Positions 10,991 to 22,649 of a stretch of DNA of 64,000 bases are shown piece by piece; within the stretch, counting starts at the first letter, position 1, and every line of letters starts with the position of its first letter. The notes below the pieces were generated by a model. That model was given only the letters and a program-made list of their open reading frames with translations, ran no database searches and was not told where the DNA came from. The position numbers and the translations under genes were made by a program. The stretch is taken from assembly GCF_018294505.1 (NCBI RefSeq), contig NC_057795.1:522603184-522667183 (forward strand), in the 5' to 3' direction. Source of the stretch: Triticum aestivum. Its lineage: Eukaryota > Streptophyta > Magnoliopsida > Poales > Poaceae.

Positions 10991-13900
10991 TGTCACGCCC
11001 AAGATGCGACCCTATCCTAAAGGAACTCGAAGGTCCCACCAAGGATAGAAGCGCATCTTGAAGACGCTTTTGCAAGGTGGATATCATTACATCAAACCAT
11101 TACATAGTAGTTGGGGATACATATAAGAGGCATACAATGCCACACGAATACAACATCACAATACATTAGAGCATCATCCGACTACGGATGAAACACAAAT
11201 AGAAACTCAAATGACATCCACCCTGCTAGCCCAGGATGCCGACCTGGAACCTATCCCCTGATCGAAGAAGAAGCAGAACAAGTAAACATCGCTCTCGCGT
11301 CATGATCATCGCATAACCTGTACCTGCAACTGTTGTTGTAGTAATCTGTGAGCCACGAGGACTCAGCAATCCCATTACCATGGGTATCAAGACTAACAAA
11401 GCTTAATGGGTAAGGAAGGGGTAAAGTTGTGAGGTTGCAGCAGCGACTAAGCATATATGGTGGCTAACATATGCAAATAAGAGTGAGAAGAGAGAAAACG
11501 GAACGGTTGTGAAGCTAGCAATGATCAAGAGGTGATCCTAAACTCCTACTTTCGTCAAACATAACCCGAAACCGTGTTCACTTCCCAGACTCCGCCGAAA
11601 AGAGACCATCATGGCTACACACGCGGTTGATGCGTTTTAATTCGAATCAGGTGTCAAGTTATCTACAACCGGACATTAACAAATTCCCATCTGCCACATA
11701 ACCGCGGGCACGGCTCTTGAAAGTTTATACCCAGCAGGGGTGTCCCAACTTAGCCCATTATAAGCTCTCACGGTCAACGAAGGATATTCCTTCTCCCAGG
11801 AAGACCCGATCAGTCTCGGAATCTCGGTTTACAAGACATTTCGACAATGGTAAAACAAGTCCAGCAAAGTCGCCCGATGCGCCGACAATCCCGATAGGAG
11901 CTGCACATATCTCGTTCTCAGGGCAACACCGGATGAGACAGGCTACGAGTAAAACCAGACTTCGAGTTTCCCCGAGGTGGCCCCGTAGGCGGCTCGGTTC
12001 GGACCAGCACTTAGAGAAGCACTGGCCCGGGGGGGGGGGCTAAAATAAAGATGACCCTCGGGTTGGCCGACCCAAGGGAAGGGTATAGGTGGTGGTGAGG
12101 CAAATGGTAAAACCAAGGTTGGGCCTTGCTGGAGGAGTTTTATTCAAAGTGAACTGTCAAGGGGGTCTCATAAATCACCCAACCGCATAAGGAACGCAAA
12201 ATCTGGGAACATAACACCGGTATGATGGAAACTAGGGCGGCAAGAGTGGAACAAAACACCAGGCATAAGGCCGAGTCTTCCACCCTTTACCAAGTATATA
12301 GATGCATTAGTTAAATAAGAGATATTGTGATATCCCAACATAATCCTGTCCACAATGGAGCAATCTTCAACTTCACCTGCACCTAACAACGCTATAAGCG
12401 GTAACATAGCCAAACAACGGTTTGCTAGGAAGGGTGAAAAAGGTTAGAGGCTGACATGGCAAAATGGGAGGCTTGAAGAACAAGATAGGTAGCCCAACAT
12501 AGCGATAAAACGAAGCAACTAGCATAGCCATGATAGTAATAAGATCCAAGGTGACGGTCAACTTGCCTGAAATCCCGCAAGGAAGAAGAACGAGTCCATG
12601 AAGAAGATGAAGCCATGAAGACAAACCAAGCGTAGACGAACGAATCCTCACGATCGCAATGAAACAGGAACTAACGAGAAGGAGCACAATCGGAAAGAAG
12701 CAAACAACAAGGTAAACACACAACACATAAACATGACATGATGCACAACCCAAAATGATGCATGACAAGGCTAGATGAGGCTACTCATGGCAAGAGATGA
12801 TTCAAACAAGAACGATACATCAAGGCAAGTTTAAATGAGGCCGGAAACATCACATAACAATTCTGGTAGTCCTCATGTGCAAATTTAGAAATTTGTCCAG
12901 ATTTGAATAAACCTTATGTTCATGTTGTTAAACAACAAGTTAATATGCACCAAGATGATCTACGCAAGATTCTAGTCAAGTTACATATAAAGTTCATTTA
13001 ATTCGGAGCTACGGCCTAGAAGATATGAACAAAGCAAGTTAAACATGGCATTGATGCAAAATGCATACAAACATCAAGCAAACACTCTCAAAACATGGAT
13101 GCAACACGATAATATGAAACTACATGCAATTCTAAGCAAGTTTCATATAGAGCACACTCAAAACGGAGCAACGGTTCAACACACACATGAAACAAGTTTA
13201 AAGGACAAGCTGTCCAAAACATCAACTAGGCATATTGCAAGCATCAAAACAATATGCTACAGCACATGAACATGAAAACAGAAGCCATGACCATGATTTA
13301 TAGGTAATGCATGACAAAACATGAACACTGAGCTATCTCCATAAATCACTAGAACATGCTCCAAAGGACATGGCAAGAACATGCTCCAAAGAAATAACAT
13401 CAGGTTGCAATGTGTAGAGCTATCAAAAACATGTTACAACAATATATCGTGGCAAACAAAGGCATGGCATGCTAGTACTAAAGACAAAGAACAAATCTCC
13501 CTTACTGAACTAAATCCAAAGATCAACAGAAAAGATGGTAGCATCCATGCAAACATGGCAAATGACGACAGATTCAGACATGGCAGGAACAACAATAAGT
13601 ACGCATATTGGTGAGCTTGTACCGCTCACCATAGAACAATACATGGCATGCCAAGGTGACCAAAAGTAAGAATACACATTTATGAAGCTAATCATGGCAA
13701 GAGCAAGTTCATAGGGTGCACGGATCATTTGCAAAGCTCATGGCAAAACTGAACTTAATGTTAATAGGCTGACAGAAACATTATTTGTCAACTTGAGAGC
13801 AAGATAACAATAAGCTATAGCAGGCTATAAATGCAACCAGGGGCATGGATGGATAGAGAATGACATGTAGAACAAAACATCCTTAGTGAACATCTCCAGA

Positions 13901-15502
13901 TTATGCATAGAATGACTTGTAGCAGCAGGTTTACATAGCATCATGATATAACAGTTTCAGCCTAGCTAAACAGTAACAAGTACCCTACCTCATGAGCTCG
14001 ATGCACTCACTACAAGACTCACAAAAATACATGGATGGCACCACTGTCAAGATGGCATGATGTAGCTCAAAAGTCATGTAAACATCTATCTCATAGGATG
14101 CACACACAAAATGCAACGAAAAAGACAAATCACCAAGTTCTGTTAACATACAGCAGTTAACATCATATATCACTCTTGCAACGATGATTAGGGCGTCAAG
14201 ATGAACTCAAACAAACATGCCACAATGTAATGAAATGTAGAGCATCTCACAATGAACATTTCGATATATCACACGCACGAAATGGAGCAGTATGCATGGA
14301 GTTATGGCAGGTCAAAGTAGCACACATGAGATGAAATATTTCGGGGACTCTGCAGAAAATCACCTCGTGAAAAAAAAACTGGCAGCTCGGGGTTGGATGC
14401 TTCCCTCGTATAGGACGGAGGGCACGGAAGTCAACGCCGGTGGGGAGGGGGCGTGGGACTCCGGCGAGCATCGGGAAGGCCCTGAATGGGTAGATCTGGC
14501 ATGGGGCAACGCATTCCCGGCGTTGTGGCGGCTTGGGGTGGTATGAGCGGGGAGATCGGGCCGGCCATGGAAGCTCCTGTGAAGGTGAGAGAGAGAGATG
14601 CATGAGGGAGAGAGAGAGAACGAGAGAGAGAGCAGAAGAGAGGAGAGATGGATGGCGGGGCTGGCCTGGACGGTCGATGGCGGGAGGGACTCCGGCGGTC
14701 GCCGGCCGAGCGACGGGAGACGAGTGGTGCGGGGCTCTGGATCGGGCTCCTCCCTATCTCGAGCTCAGGCCAGCTGGCACGGAGGCGCGGGGGCGCACGG
14801 GGCGGCACGGTGCGGGCTTGCGGTGGCGGGGCGGACGGGCCGCCGGGCCCGCTGCGGGCTTCGGCGGGCCGCAGGGCGCCGAGAGGATTGGTGGCGGCTT
14901 GGGATTAGTCCGGGCGTGGTGGCGGACACGTCAGGTGGCGGCGCGGACATGTCCGGTGGCGAGAGAAGGAAGAAGGTAGGGTTTCATCCGCGAATTTGGA
15001 CGAGGAGCACATATTTATAGATTCTGGGAGCTAGGAGAGTCCAAATGAGGAGCGGTTTTCGCCCACACGATCGTGATCGAACGACCGAGAGCATGGAGGG
15101 GGTTAGGATGGTCTAGTGGGCTGTGGTGAAGGGGTGTTGGGCTGCAAAGATAAGGGGCTTTTGCGGCTACCTGGATAACCGTTGGAGTATCAAACGGACT
15201 GCAAATGGCACGAAACTTGACAGGTGGTCTACCGGTGGTGTACCAAGGCTGCTTGGCAAACCTTGGTCCCTTCCGAGAACGTTTTACACCCGCTCACAAC
15301 AAGAGACAACAGGGGGACGCCGGAGGACATAGGAGTGTGGGATTGCAAAACGGACAACAGGGGAAATGCTCGGATGCATGAGACGAACACGTATGCAATG
15401 CAATGCACATGATGACACGACAAAGTGCAACACAAGCAAATGACATGGCAACAATGGCGAATAACTGAAGGACACCTGGCGCATCGAATCCGGGGCGTTA
15501 CA
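10991..15502 (-). repeat. LARD 5' LTR (minus orientation)
   Basis: This 4512-bp copy starts, in element orientation, at 15502 with TGTAACGCC and ends at 10991. It is near-identical to 4006-8482, apart from scattered substitutions and the extra roughly 60 bp at 11205-11265. A TATA box is at 15012-15019. GA-rich microsatellite runs lie at 14580-14640. Confidence 0.85.
15012..15019 (-). promoter_or_regulatory. LARD TATA box
   Basis: Minus-strand TATAAATA lies inside the 5' LTR, in the sequence context that is repeated at 7991-7998 in the 3' LTR. It probably drives the LARD transcript. Role inferred. Confidence 0.6.
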
Positions 15503-15789
15503 AGTACCCAGCCCTGGCTAAGTTCATGGCAGTGACTCATCACGGCTACAATGTCCTCAACATGCCAGGGAGCGGTGGAGTCATCACGGTGCCTTGTGAG
15601 GAGAGGTATGTTGTGTGTTCTCTAGAGCGCACTTTTCAGGTTGCATCAACCGAAGACCCAGACCACAGGAGCGGAAGGTTTCCCAAGGCAGTCCCTAAGA
15701 AGAAGAAGGCATCGCCTGGTCCGAGCCCTCGAGAGGCAGGCACCTCGGGACCTGTGCCCGTTCAAGGGGCACCTCCTTCTGTCGCATAG
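15503..15789 (+). pseudogene. Element O aspartic protease, 3' part
   Basis: This continues the protease from 4005 in the same frame: YPALAKFMAVTHHGYNVLNM and then GSGGVITVPCEERYVVCSLE, the usual C-terminal part of the domain in plant gypsy elements. After about 15620 it becomes a Pro/Lys-rich linker that ends in a stop at 15787. The join with the upstream part is shown by the frame and by the GTAC duplication left by the LARD. Confidence 0.8.
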
Positions 15790-15888
15790 GAAGGCACGCC
15801 CGGCGCCCTCCTCGGGCAAGGCTCGGGGGCTCTCTCCTAGAGGGCCATCGACTTTGCCAAGATCACGAGGGAGGCGCTCGGGCACCAC

Positions 15889-16173
15889 TTGGAGGCGTGT
15901 TTTAAAACACGTTTCCCTCAGGAAGGAGCAAGGCAAGGAGGGCCAAACCCTCAGGAGTTCATCAGCGAGATCATTCAGGAGCTGCAGGAGTCAAGAGTCA
16001 TGAGTGGCAGCCGCCACTTACCCGCCGTAGCTCCCCATCCGGGCAAGGATGGTGGGCTACGCGTCTGCATCGACGTACCAGGACTCAACCGAGCGGCCTC
16101 TCAGGAGCGCTACTGGCCCTCACGGGTGGGACGCTACGAAGGTCCACCCCACAGCCATGTTCGCATGCCTTAG
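15889..16173 (+). pseudogene. Element O reverse transcriptase stub
   Basis: The frame holds the entry to a gypsy RT: QEFISEIIQELQESRVMSGS, then PHPGKDGGLRVCIDVPGLNRA (compare RMCIDYTSLNKACPKDPF in element B), then a stop at 16171. The catalytic YVDD palm motif, RNase H and integrase are absent downstream. A further frame at 16177-16509 is Pro/Glu-rich and unrecognised. O's pol therefore looks deleted rather than merely mutated. The deletion must predate or be separate from insertion A, because the missing domains are not found on A's far side. Confidence 0.7.
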
Positions 16174-16689
16174 GGCTTGCCGAACGCGGCTGTTGTGCGT
16201 CAGCGCCTCATGAGGAGCATTCTGGAGGCTCAAGAGGTCAGGCATTCCGCAGTCCTGGCAGAGATGGAGATGGTCCTCGAGGAGCCGCCAGCGCCTCCGG
16301 AGCCTCCCGGGGCTCCTGGGCCTGGGGCTCGTGAAGATCGGCTTCCACAGCGCACGTCGTCCGCTACTTCAGCATCCCTTCATCTCCAACATCATCAGGT
16401 GACATCCTTCGAGTTCCATTTTCAGCTGGGAGCGCCCCCAGGGCTGCATCATTCCCAGGCCGCGTGGGTCCGTCCCTGCGGCCTGTACCCCTTTTGTTCA
16501 TGTTTTTAGCTTACTTTGTTGGGGGCGCCCATCGGGGAGCATTATCCCCAAGCCACTCGGGCCTGACCCAGCGGCATGTATCTCTCTCGCGTTTATTCAG
16601 GTCGTGCGGTTGACCCACCATGATCATTACTTGATGCCTGTGGCGGCACGCTTCTTCCCTCATGCCAGCCGCTTGCACGTTAAAGGGGG
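16174..16689 (+). other. Element O non-coding spacer
   Basis: This holds a short unrecognised Pro/Glu-rich frame (16177-16509) and then AT/GC-mixed sequence ending in the purine run AAAGGGGG at the edge of insertion A. I see no domain. Confidence 0.5.
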
Positions 16690-17159
16690 TGTCGGTGTCA
16701 AAACCGGCGGATCTCGGGCAGGGGGTCCCGAACTGCGCGTCTAGGCGGATGGTAACAGGAGACAAGGGACACGATGTTTTACCCAGGTTCGGGCCCTCTT
16801 GATGGAGGTAAAACCCTACGTCCTGCTTGATTAATATTGATGATGTGTGTTACAAGAGTAGATCTACCACGAGATCAAGGAGGCTAAACCCTAGAAGCTA
16901 GCCTATGGTATGATTGTTGTTCGTCCTACAGACTAAAGCCATCCGGTTTATATAGACACCGGAGAGGGCTAGGGTTACACAGAGTCGGTTACAATGGTAG
17001 GAGATCTACATATCCGTATCGCCAAGTTGCCTTCCACGCCAAGGAAAGTCCCATCCGGACACGGGACGAAGTCTTAAATCTTGTATCTTCATAGTCTTGG
17101 AGTCCGGCCGATGATGATAGTTCGGCTATCCGGACACCCCCTAGTCCAGGACTCCCTCA
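16690..17159 (-). repeat. Element A 3' LTR (Fatima-like)
   Basis: This is a complete 470-bp LTR, TGTCGG...CCCTCA on the plus strand. Its minus-strand TATA box is at 16947-16954. It is followed on the plus side by GTAGCCCCTGAAC, the minus-strand purine tract TTCAGGGGCTAC. It matches the LTRs at 21074, 51817, 53620 and 61694. Confidence 0.88.
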
Positions 17160-17395
17160 GTAGCCCCTGAACCAGGCTTCAATGACGACGAGTCCGGCGC
17201 GTATGTTGTCTTCGGTGTTTGCAAGGTGGGTTCTCCTTCGTGCTCCATGTGTTTGCCGGATAGTGTCCGGTTGCTTCATAAATGTTGCGTTCCTTGGCTT
17301 CCACGTCAAATAATGACCTTCTTCCACATGTCGTACGAATGCGAAAAGCCAGGGTATTCTTACGTTTTACCCCCTAGCTGCGCGAATAAGCTGCC

Positions 17396-17403
17396 TATAA
17401 GAG
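17396..17403 (+). promoter_or_regulatory. TATA-like box of element A antisense gene
   Basis: TATAAGAG lies 91 bases before the ATG at 17487, on the strand opposite to the LTR promoter. The antisense genes of B (26966) and D (54520) have TATA-like boxes at similar distances from their ATGs. Confidence 0.5.
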
Positions 17404-17486
17404 AGGCGAGGATTCAGATCCAAATCACACCACCCTCCTTTCGCAAGTACTCATCGAGGCGCATATGATAAAAAATCCATTCCAAC

Positions 17487-20270
17487 ATGGATAGTCAACG
17501 CGGCTCCTCTTCTCGCGCTCCCAGTCCTCAGCCAGGAGATTGGAGGAGATGCTCTGTCCCGCATAGCGAGTTAGTGACGCTCCAAACAGAGGGATACCTT
17601 CCCCCAGCCTTTATGGTTCCAGTTCGAGCCGGACTGGCCACCTACAAGGGTGGGAAGCAGGCGGAGAGCATCCCCAATCCCTCCAAAGGAGAGCGGGTAT
17701 GCTTCGTTCCCTACTTAATAAGGGGACTCAGATTTCCCATACATCCGTTTCTCCGGGGGTTCCTGGAGTTCTATGGACTCCAGCTTCACCACTTTACGCC
17801 TGCCTCCATTTTGCACATCGCGGGCTTTGTAGCTCTTTGCGAGCTATTCTTGGGCATCGAGCCCCATTTTGCGCTGTGGAAGAGGTTGTTTTGCCTCGTA
17901 CCCCGCTCCCACGGGGGTTGATATATCAAGTGGGCGGAGCCGAAATATGGCGCATCGCCGGGACCGGATATCTATCCGGAACCCCGAAGAAGGCGTCCGA
18001 AGACTGGCCTTCAGAATGGTTCTATATGGAAGATGCCCCGCTACCGGATCCAGTTTGGATCGGCCTCCCGGAGTTTAGCAATGCTCCTCTGAAGAAACGC
18101 CTGAGTTGGCACCCATGGAGCCCTCAACAGGAAGATGACAGGAGCGTCCGCTATCTGATGGGCCGAATACGGTTGCTAGCCCATTCCGGATTAACCATGA
18201 TCGGAGTCATTGCCACATGCATTATGCGAGGGGTGCAGCCGCTCCAATATAGGGGCCACCCCATGTGGGATTTCAACGGGGAGAATGACGCCACCCGTCA
18301 TGGCCGCACAGGGCCGGGATCGGCTGCTGATCTGGTGAAGATCCTATCCGGATTGTACAAGGGGGAGAAGGAGGACTTCCTCCGCACGAATCCATTGAAT
18401 GGATTCTCCATGAATAACCCTCGGAGCTGGGTAAGCGGACGCTTACATATCTGATCCGTGCTCTCAAAGATTCGTGTCTTACTTTATGATTTCGACGTAG
18501 GAAATGCGCCGGGATGTGGCGGGCATAGAAAGCCCAACTCCACAACCCGAGGATCAGGGCAGATCCCTTGATCCGGCCTCCGAAGAGGATCCAGGCGTAA
18601 AGGTGGATTTGATCGACGGGGTGTTCCACCAACTCAGCATAGACAATGCTTTAGTCGCCATTACGGCTGACTACCCCGGTTTATGTCCGGCTTCCCAGGT
18701 GAGTACGACCGAAGTCCTGACACCGTTACTTTCTTAACGCTTATTTCTGACCACCGTGTACCAATGGCGCTTGGCAGGAGGTGCCTTTACGGCGGGAAGC
18801 CGAGCCCGCGGCGACTGACCAAACAAGGTCAGTGCGGCCTAGCAGGCGGAAGAGGAGTGCGGCACGAATCGAAACGTCGCCGCAAAGGTATGGTGCACCA
18901 TTGTCTTTTAAGGGAAAGACTCCTAGGAAGCATATTAATGCTCATGATTCTTCCAGGAGAAAGAGCACTCGCCGGACTGAGTCCGGAGAGGGTGCCCACC
19001 AAGCCTCCGCCAGCCAGGCTCCAATGCCTGGTCCGGAGGGGGAGGCGAGCGCAAGGCGCGAGCCAGATGCTCCTCCAACGGAGCATGCCGACAGGTTGTC
19101 CGCCACCAGGTCTGAGGTGCAGAGCGCCATGAATCATAGGCGCCGTCGGACAGTTCTTCGTGACGCGTGTTTCTCCCCTGAGGCATTAAATGCCTTTAAT
19201 GCGGGAGACGCGCACCTCCGTGCTGCTCAAGATGGTTTAACCAGAGCCACGGAGTAGTATGTAAAGGACATACGGGTAAGGAATTTTAATAGTTATATAT
19301 GCCAGTAGCCCCCGAGACTTAAAATAGTTAAACTAACTGATTTAAGGATCATTTGTTATGCAGGATCTTACTGAGAAGAATACCCACCTGGATGTCTCAG
19401 GAGCTTCAAGAATGCAAGGCCCAACTTGAGGCCGCACTAGCCGCTGCCCGGGGAGCCACGGAGACCCCCTATGGTAATTCATATTTTGAAAAGAGAAGTA
19501 GTTTATGAAGTGTGGCGTGTGTGTACAGTCTGACAATAGTATTGCAGAGGGTGTTGGACTAGATCCGGACAAGCATCAGCTGCTGCGCTAGGTGAAGGCC
19601 GGCGAGAGGGTGCTTATGAGGGTGCAGCGGGAGAGAAACAAAATCCAAGATGCCAACACCTAGCTGGGCGAAGAACTAAAAGATGTTCGGGTCCAGCTGT
19701 CTAACTCCGTAAAGGAGAATCGGCGGCTTCGTCGCGGCATTTATAGTAAGTGCTTAAGCAAACTCTTTTGAAAAGAAGAGTTCGGCGAGGAAGTCGATTG
19801 ACAGAAATGTGTCTGTAGGTGTGCTCACGGGTCGTCCGGCGGAGGAGATGCCTGGTTCCATGGGAGACCCTCTTCCCGAGCTGCTGCAACTGCACGAACG
19901 TGTTCGGCAGGCGATGAGCGGCGTCGTTCAGGCCTTATGGCCTTCCGTCTCCCTACCCGGGGGTCTTGGAGGGCTGGCTGAGAAGCTTCAGGGAGTACGG
20001 CGGCGGCTCCATCTGTGGAAGATATCGGCCTGCTGTCAAGGCGCTAGGGAGGCCTGGGCCATGGTGAAGACGCGGTACCCGAAGGCTGACCCAAACCACA
20101 TGGCCGAGGTCGGACCTGCGGGGCCCGATGGGAAGGAGATCCCTGTGAGCCTGATGTACGGCCAAGTAGAGTTGGCCGCGAAATATTCCCAATAGGACTG
20201 TAAATTAGACAGCCTGTTAGATGGGATTGAAGAGGAGTACAATCAGTCAGTTTTGACGATGTAATTTTAA
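17487..20270 (+). pseudogene. Element A antisense gene (PF04195-like, multi-exon)
   Basis: This gene runs opposite to the parent element. From ATG 17487 the product has a Ser/Pro-rich start, then the conserved domain GERVCFVPYLIRGLRFPIHP, LEFYGLQLHHFTPASILHI and ELFLGIEPHFALWK, which resembles the plant 'putative gypsy type transposon' family. A frameshift near 17890 moves the continuation (WPSEWFYMEDAPLPDP) to another frame. Candidate introns start with GTAAGC at 18431 (AG at 18500) and GTGAGT at 18699 (AG at 18777). Later exons are basic and acidic, then helical. The last (19809-20192) encodes MPGSMGDPLPELLQLHERVR and more, followed by a stop and a short readable tail. The function is unknown. 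It survives although gag-pol is gone. Confidence 0.65.
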
Positions 20271-21073
20271 AAAGACATGTAAAATGCCTTCTAGCCGGAT
20301 TGTAGATCATTTGTCTTTGCAGACCTTTTCGCTTCAACCTCGGGACACAACAGTCCGGAGTATGTCCGAATACCCTTACGGTTATAAAAGAACTGGGGCA
20401 TGCATGGAGACAAGGCATAGGGGTCATAATTGCTTTATCAGACAAGTGCCCAACTAGCTATGTTATATTACATGGTTAGTAAGAAACATCTTCCAGGGAG
20501 AATAGTTTCGTTAAGGGTTCCTTTCCCTAGGAGGCATGCCCTAAAGTGCATGTCCGGACTGCGAAAATAGCAGAAAAAGCATCTGGGGGCAGATAAATAA
20601 TTAAGTAATAAATCATCTTTCAGGTCACCGACCGAATATTCCCTTAAGAACGCTAGCCTTCGGCTTCACCCAGTCTGAGGTACACATCCAGCTGAGCCGG
20701 CAGTAACAATCGCAGAGGTGCTCCCTTTACCTCCTAGCCGAACAATCGGGAACGTAGGGGTAAGCACAGGAGCCAGGCAACCCGGCTTGGCCAAAACTTA
20801 AGTCATATCGATGCATATAATGGTGATCAAAAGGTACATGCGGAAGTGTGACACATGTGTTGGGCATGAAGCCCATATAAATAAGCTTCTGTTAAAGAAG
20901 CCCCCAGGTATAACGAGTGCGAGTAGCACATCGAGTGAGTGCGAACAAAGCGCAAATCAGCCCTCAAGAGGTTTGTATTGAAAAGAAAAGGGGGGGAGGA
21001 AGGAAAACAAAGACAGCGAAAAAATATGGGACCGCACTAATCTGGGTTTGATGCCGCTCATGATTAGGCATAC
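20271..21073. other. Element A spacer between antisense gene and 5' LTR
   Basis: This is non-coding. The part from about 20760 to 20930 is recognisably related to the spacer of element D near 58040-58210: both have a GCCGGGCAA/GCCAGGCAA stretch and then GATGCATATA. It should therefore be the region downstream of the antisense gene. Pol should follow here but the truncated LTR follows directly. Confidence 0.55.
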
Positions 21074-21512
21074 GGGGTCCCAAACTGTGCGTCTAGGCGG
21101 ATGGTAACAGAAGACAAGGGACACGATGTTTTACCCAGGTTCGGGCCCTCTTGATGGAGGTAAAACCCTATGTCCTGCTTGATTAATATTGATGATGTGT
21201 GTTACAAGAGTAGATCTACCACGAGATCAAGGAGGCTAAACCCTAGAAGCTAGCCTATGGTATGATTGTTGTTCGTCCTACGGACTAAAGCCATCCGGTT
21301 TATATAGACACCGGAGAGGGCTAGGGTTACATAGAGTCAGTTACAATGGTAGGAGATCTACATATCCATATCGCCAAGCTTGCCTTCCACACCAAGGAAA
21401 GTCCCATCCGGACACGGGACGAAGTCTTCAATCTTGTGTCTTCATAGTCTTGGAGTCCGGCCGATGATGATAGTTCGGCTATCCGGACACCCCCTAGTCC
21501 ATGACTCCCTCC
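21074..21512 (-). repeat. Element A 5' LTR, truncated at inner edge
   Basis: Homology to 16690-17159 starts at GGGGTCCC (21074) and runs to 21512. The first 32 bp of the LTR in plus coordinates, including the border with the primer site, are missing. It is followed by the duplicated GGGGG. Confidence 0.82.
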
Positions 21513-21517
21513 GGGGG

Positions 21518-22490
21518 TACCTGAGCATCGCGACTCATGGACTCTTACTGGCTCTCCAACACTCACCTCCTGGCCTTGTCCCCGGTATCGCGACCTGGCA
21601 TACCAGCGACGGTTGAGCTCGCTCGAGGGTCGGGATCTGAGGACGTAGAGCATCGGCATCTAACCAAATTTGCAGGAGCACATCACAAGTAAAGGCCCAG
21701 AGCCAGGCGCAACCCGCCTTGAGGTAGGGTCCCGTGAGTCCCACGCTGGCTCACGGGTGCCCAGATACACCTCGTCAGGCCCTACCATGCCAGCCACGTG
21801 TCAGGGCGGGGCTGTATATGCCCCGGTGGCTCCTCCGAGAGGGGAGCCCCCTCCCACGCACCAGTGGAAGCACCATTCTCCGCGCTGGCTGGCGACACTG
21901 CTGAGGAGCGGCTATGCCCGTACACATACGGAAGCGCTATGCTCCACGCTGGTGATAAACAACTGAGGGTGGCCCCCGGCCGCATCAACCTCAGGGATCC
22001 CAGAGCTCAGTGTCCGGCCCCATCGTAACGCCTCCCCTCGGGAGTTCCGCGCGAGGGGGCTGGGCATGGGGGCTACACCTGGGTCACGCCCAGGCGCACA
22101 CCACCCAGCTAGGCCCCGCGGGCCTGGTTCGTCGCACGTCTCTCCCCGAGCGGAGCCAAGGTACAAAGGTCGTTTGAACGTCAAGGGGGACTCCTGAGCA
22201 TCACGACTCAGGAGCCTAACTGGTCACCTAGCCCCTCACCCCTTAGTTCCGAAAGGCTAACGGCGGTTGAGGTATGCGTGGGGCCGGGCCCTGCCGATGT
22301 AGAACGGTAGATCTACTCCTACATCTCCCCTCCCTACTTGTTGTTCGCGCGTCAAGGGGGACTCCTGAGCATCGCGACTCAGGAGCCTAACTGGTCATGT
22401 AGGATCTCACTCCTTGGTCCCGTCCTGGTTTCTGGTCGGGGCTAACGGCAGCTGAAGTATGCGCGGGGCCGGGCTCTGCCGACGTAGAAC
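21518..22490. repeat. Tandem repeat spacer in element O
   Basis: A unit of about 171 bp beginning CGTCAAGGGGGACTCCTGAG occurs at 22179 and again at 22350. Both copies contain CGACTCAGGAGCCTAACTGG and end near TGCCGA(T/C)GTAGAAC. A more diverged relative starts at 21518 with TACCTGAGCATCGCGACTCA and also ends near GGACGTAGAGC. Between them is GC-rich non-coding DNA. The repeat lies in O's own sequence, between its lost pol and the antisense gene. Confidence 0.7.
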
Positions 22491-22649
22491 ACAAGCAAGT
22501 AGGAAGGAAAAATGCAAATCTCAAGGAATTCAAAAGCAAATATTACAGTCCATAGGTTGTTTTCACAATGCCAAACACAAGTTTAAACGCCTCCACGAGG
22601 CATGATGCATGTTGCAGGAGCTAAAACGGGACATGAGCCGCAAAGGGGG

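Larger units (their letters stand above)
4006..15502 (-). mobile_element. LARD: non-coding LTR element with 4.5-kb LTRs (Sukkula-like)
   Basis: Two direct copies of about 4.5 kb (4006-8482 and 10991-15502) flank a 2.5-kb interior with no credible coding sequence. Read on the minus strand, the element starts TGTAACGCC and ends GGGCGTGACA. It has a primer site complementary to initiator-Met tRNA and a purine tract before the 3' LTR. The flanks GGTAC (4001-4005) and AGTAC (15503-15507) are a target duplication with one mismatch. Very long LTRs, a conserved non-coding interior and an iMet primer site are the hallmarks of large retrotransposon derivatives known in the Triticeae. Such elements need proteins supplied in trans. 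The family name is from memory and only moderately sure. Confidence 0.85.
16690..21512 (-). mobile_element. Element A: Fatima-like element lacking gag and pol
   Basis: Two LTRs (16690-17159 and 21074-21512) flank only a plus-strand antisense gene and non-coding DNA. A perfect 5-bp duplication, GGGGG (16685-16689 and 21513-21517), brackets it. The minus orientation is set by the LTR, whose Fatima-like U3 start is TGAGGGAGTCCTGG read on the minus strand, and by the purine tract next to 17159. The right (5') LTR lacks about 32 bp at its inner edge, and the primer site, gag and pol are gone. A deletion after insertion explains this, because a reverse-transcribed copy would have two complete LTRs. 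By eye the LTRs differ at about 14 of 430 shared positions. Confidence 0.85.

Noticed and set aside
17487..20270. Reading the antisense genes as envelope genes
   Set aside because: They lie on the opposite strand to gag-pol, have introns and coiled coil, and show no signal peptide or membrane anchor.
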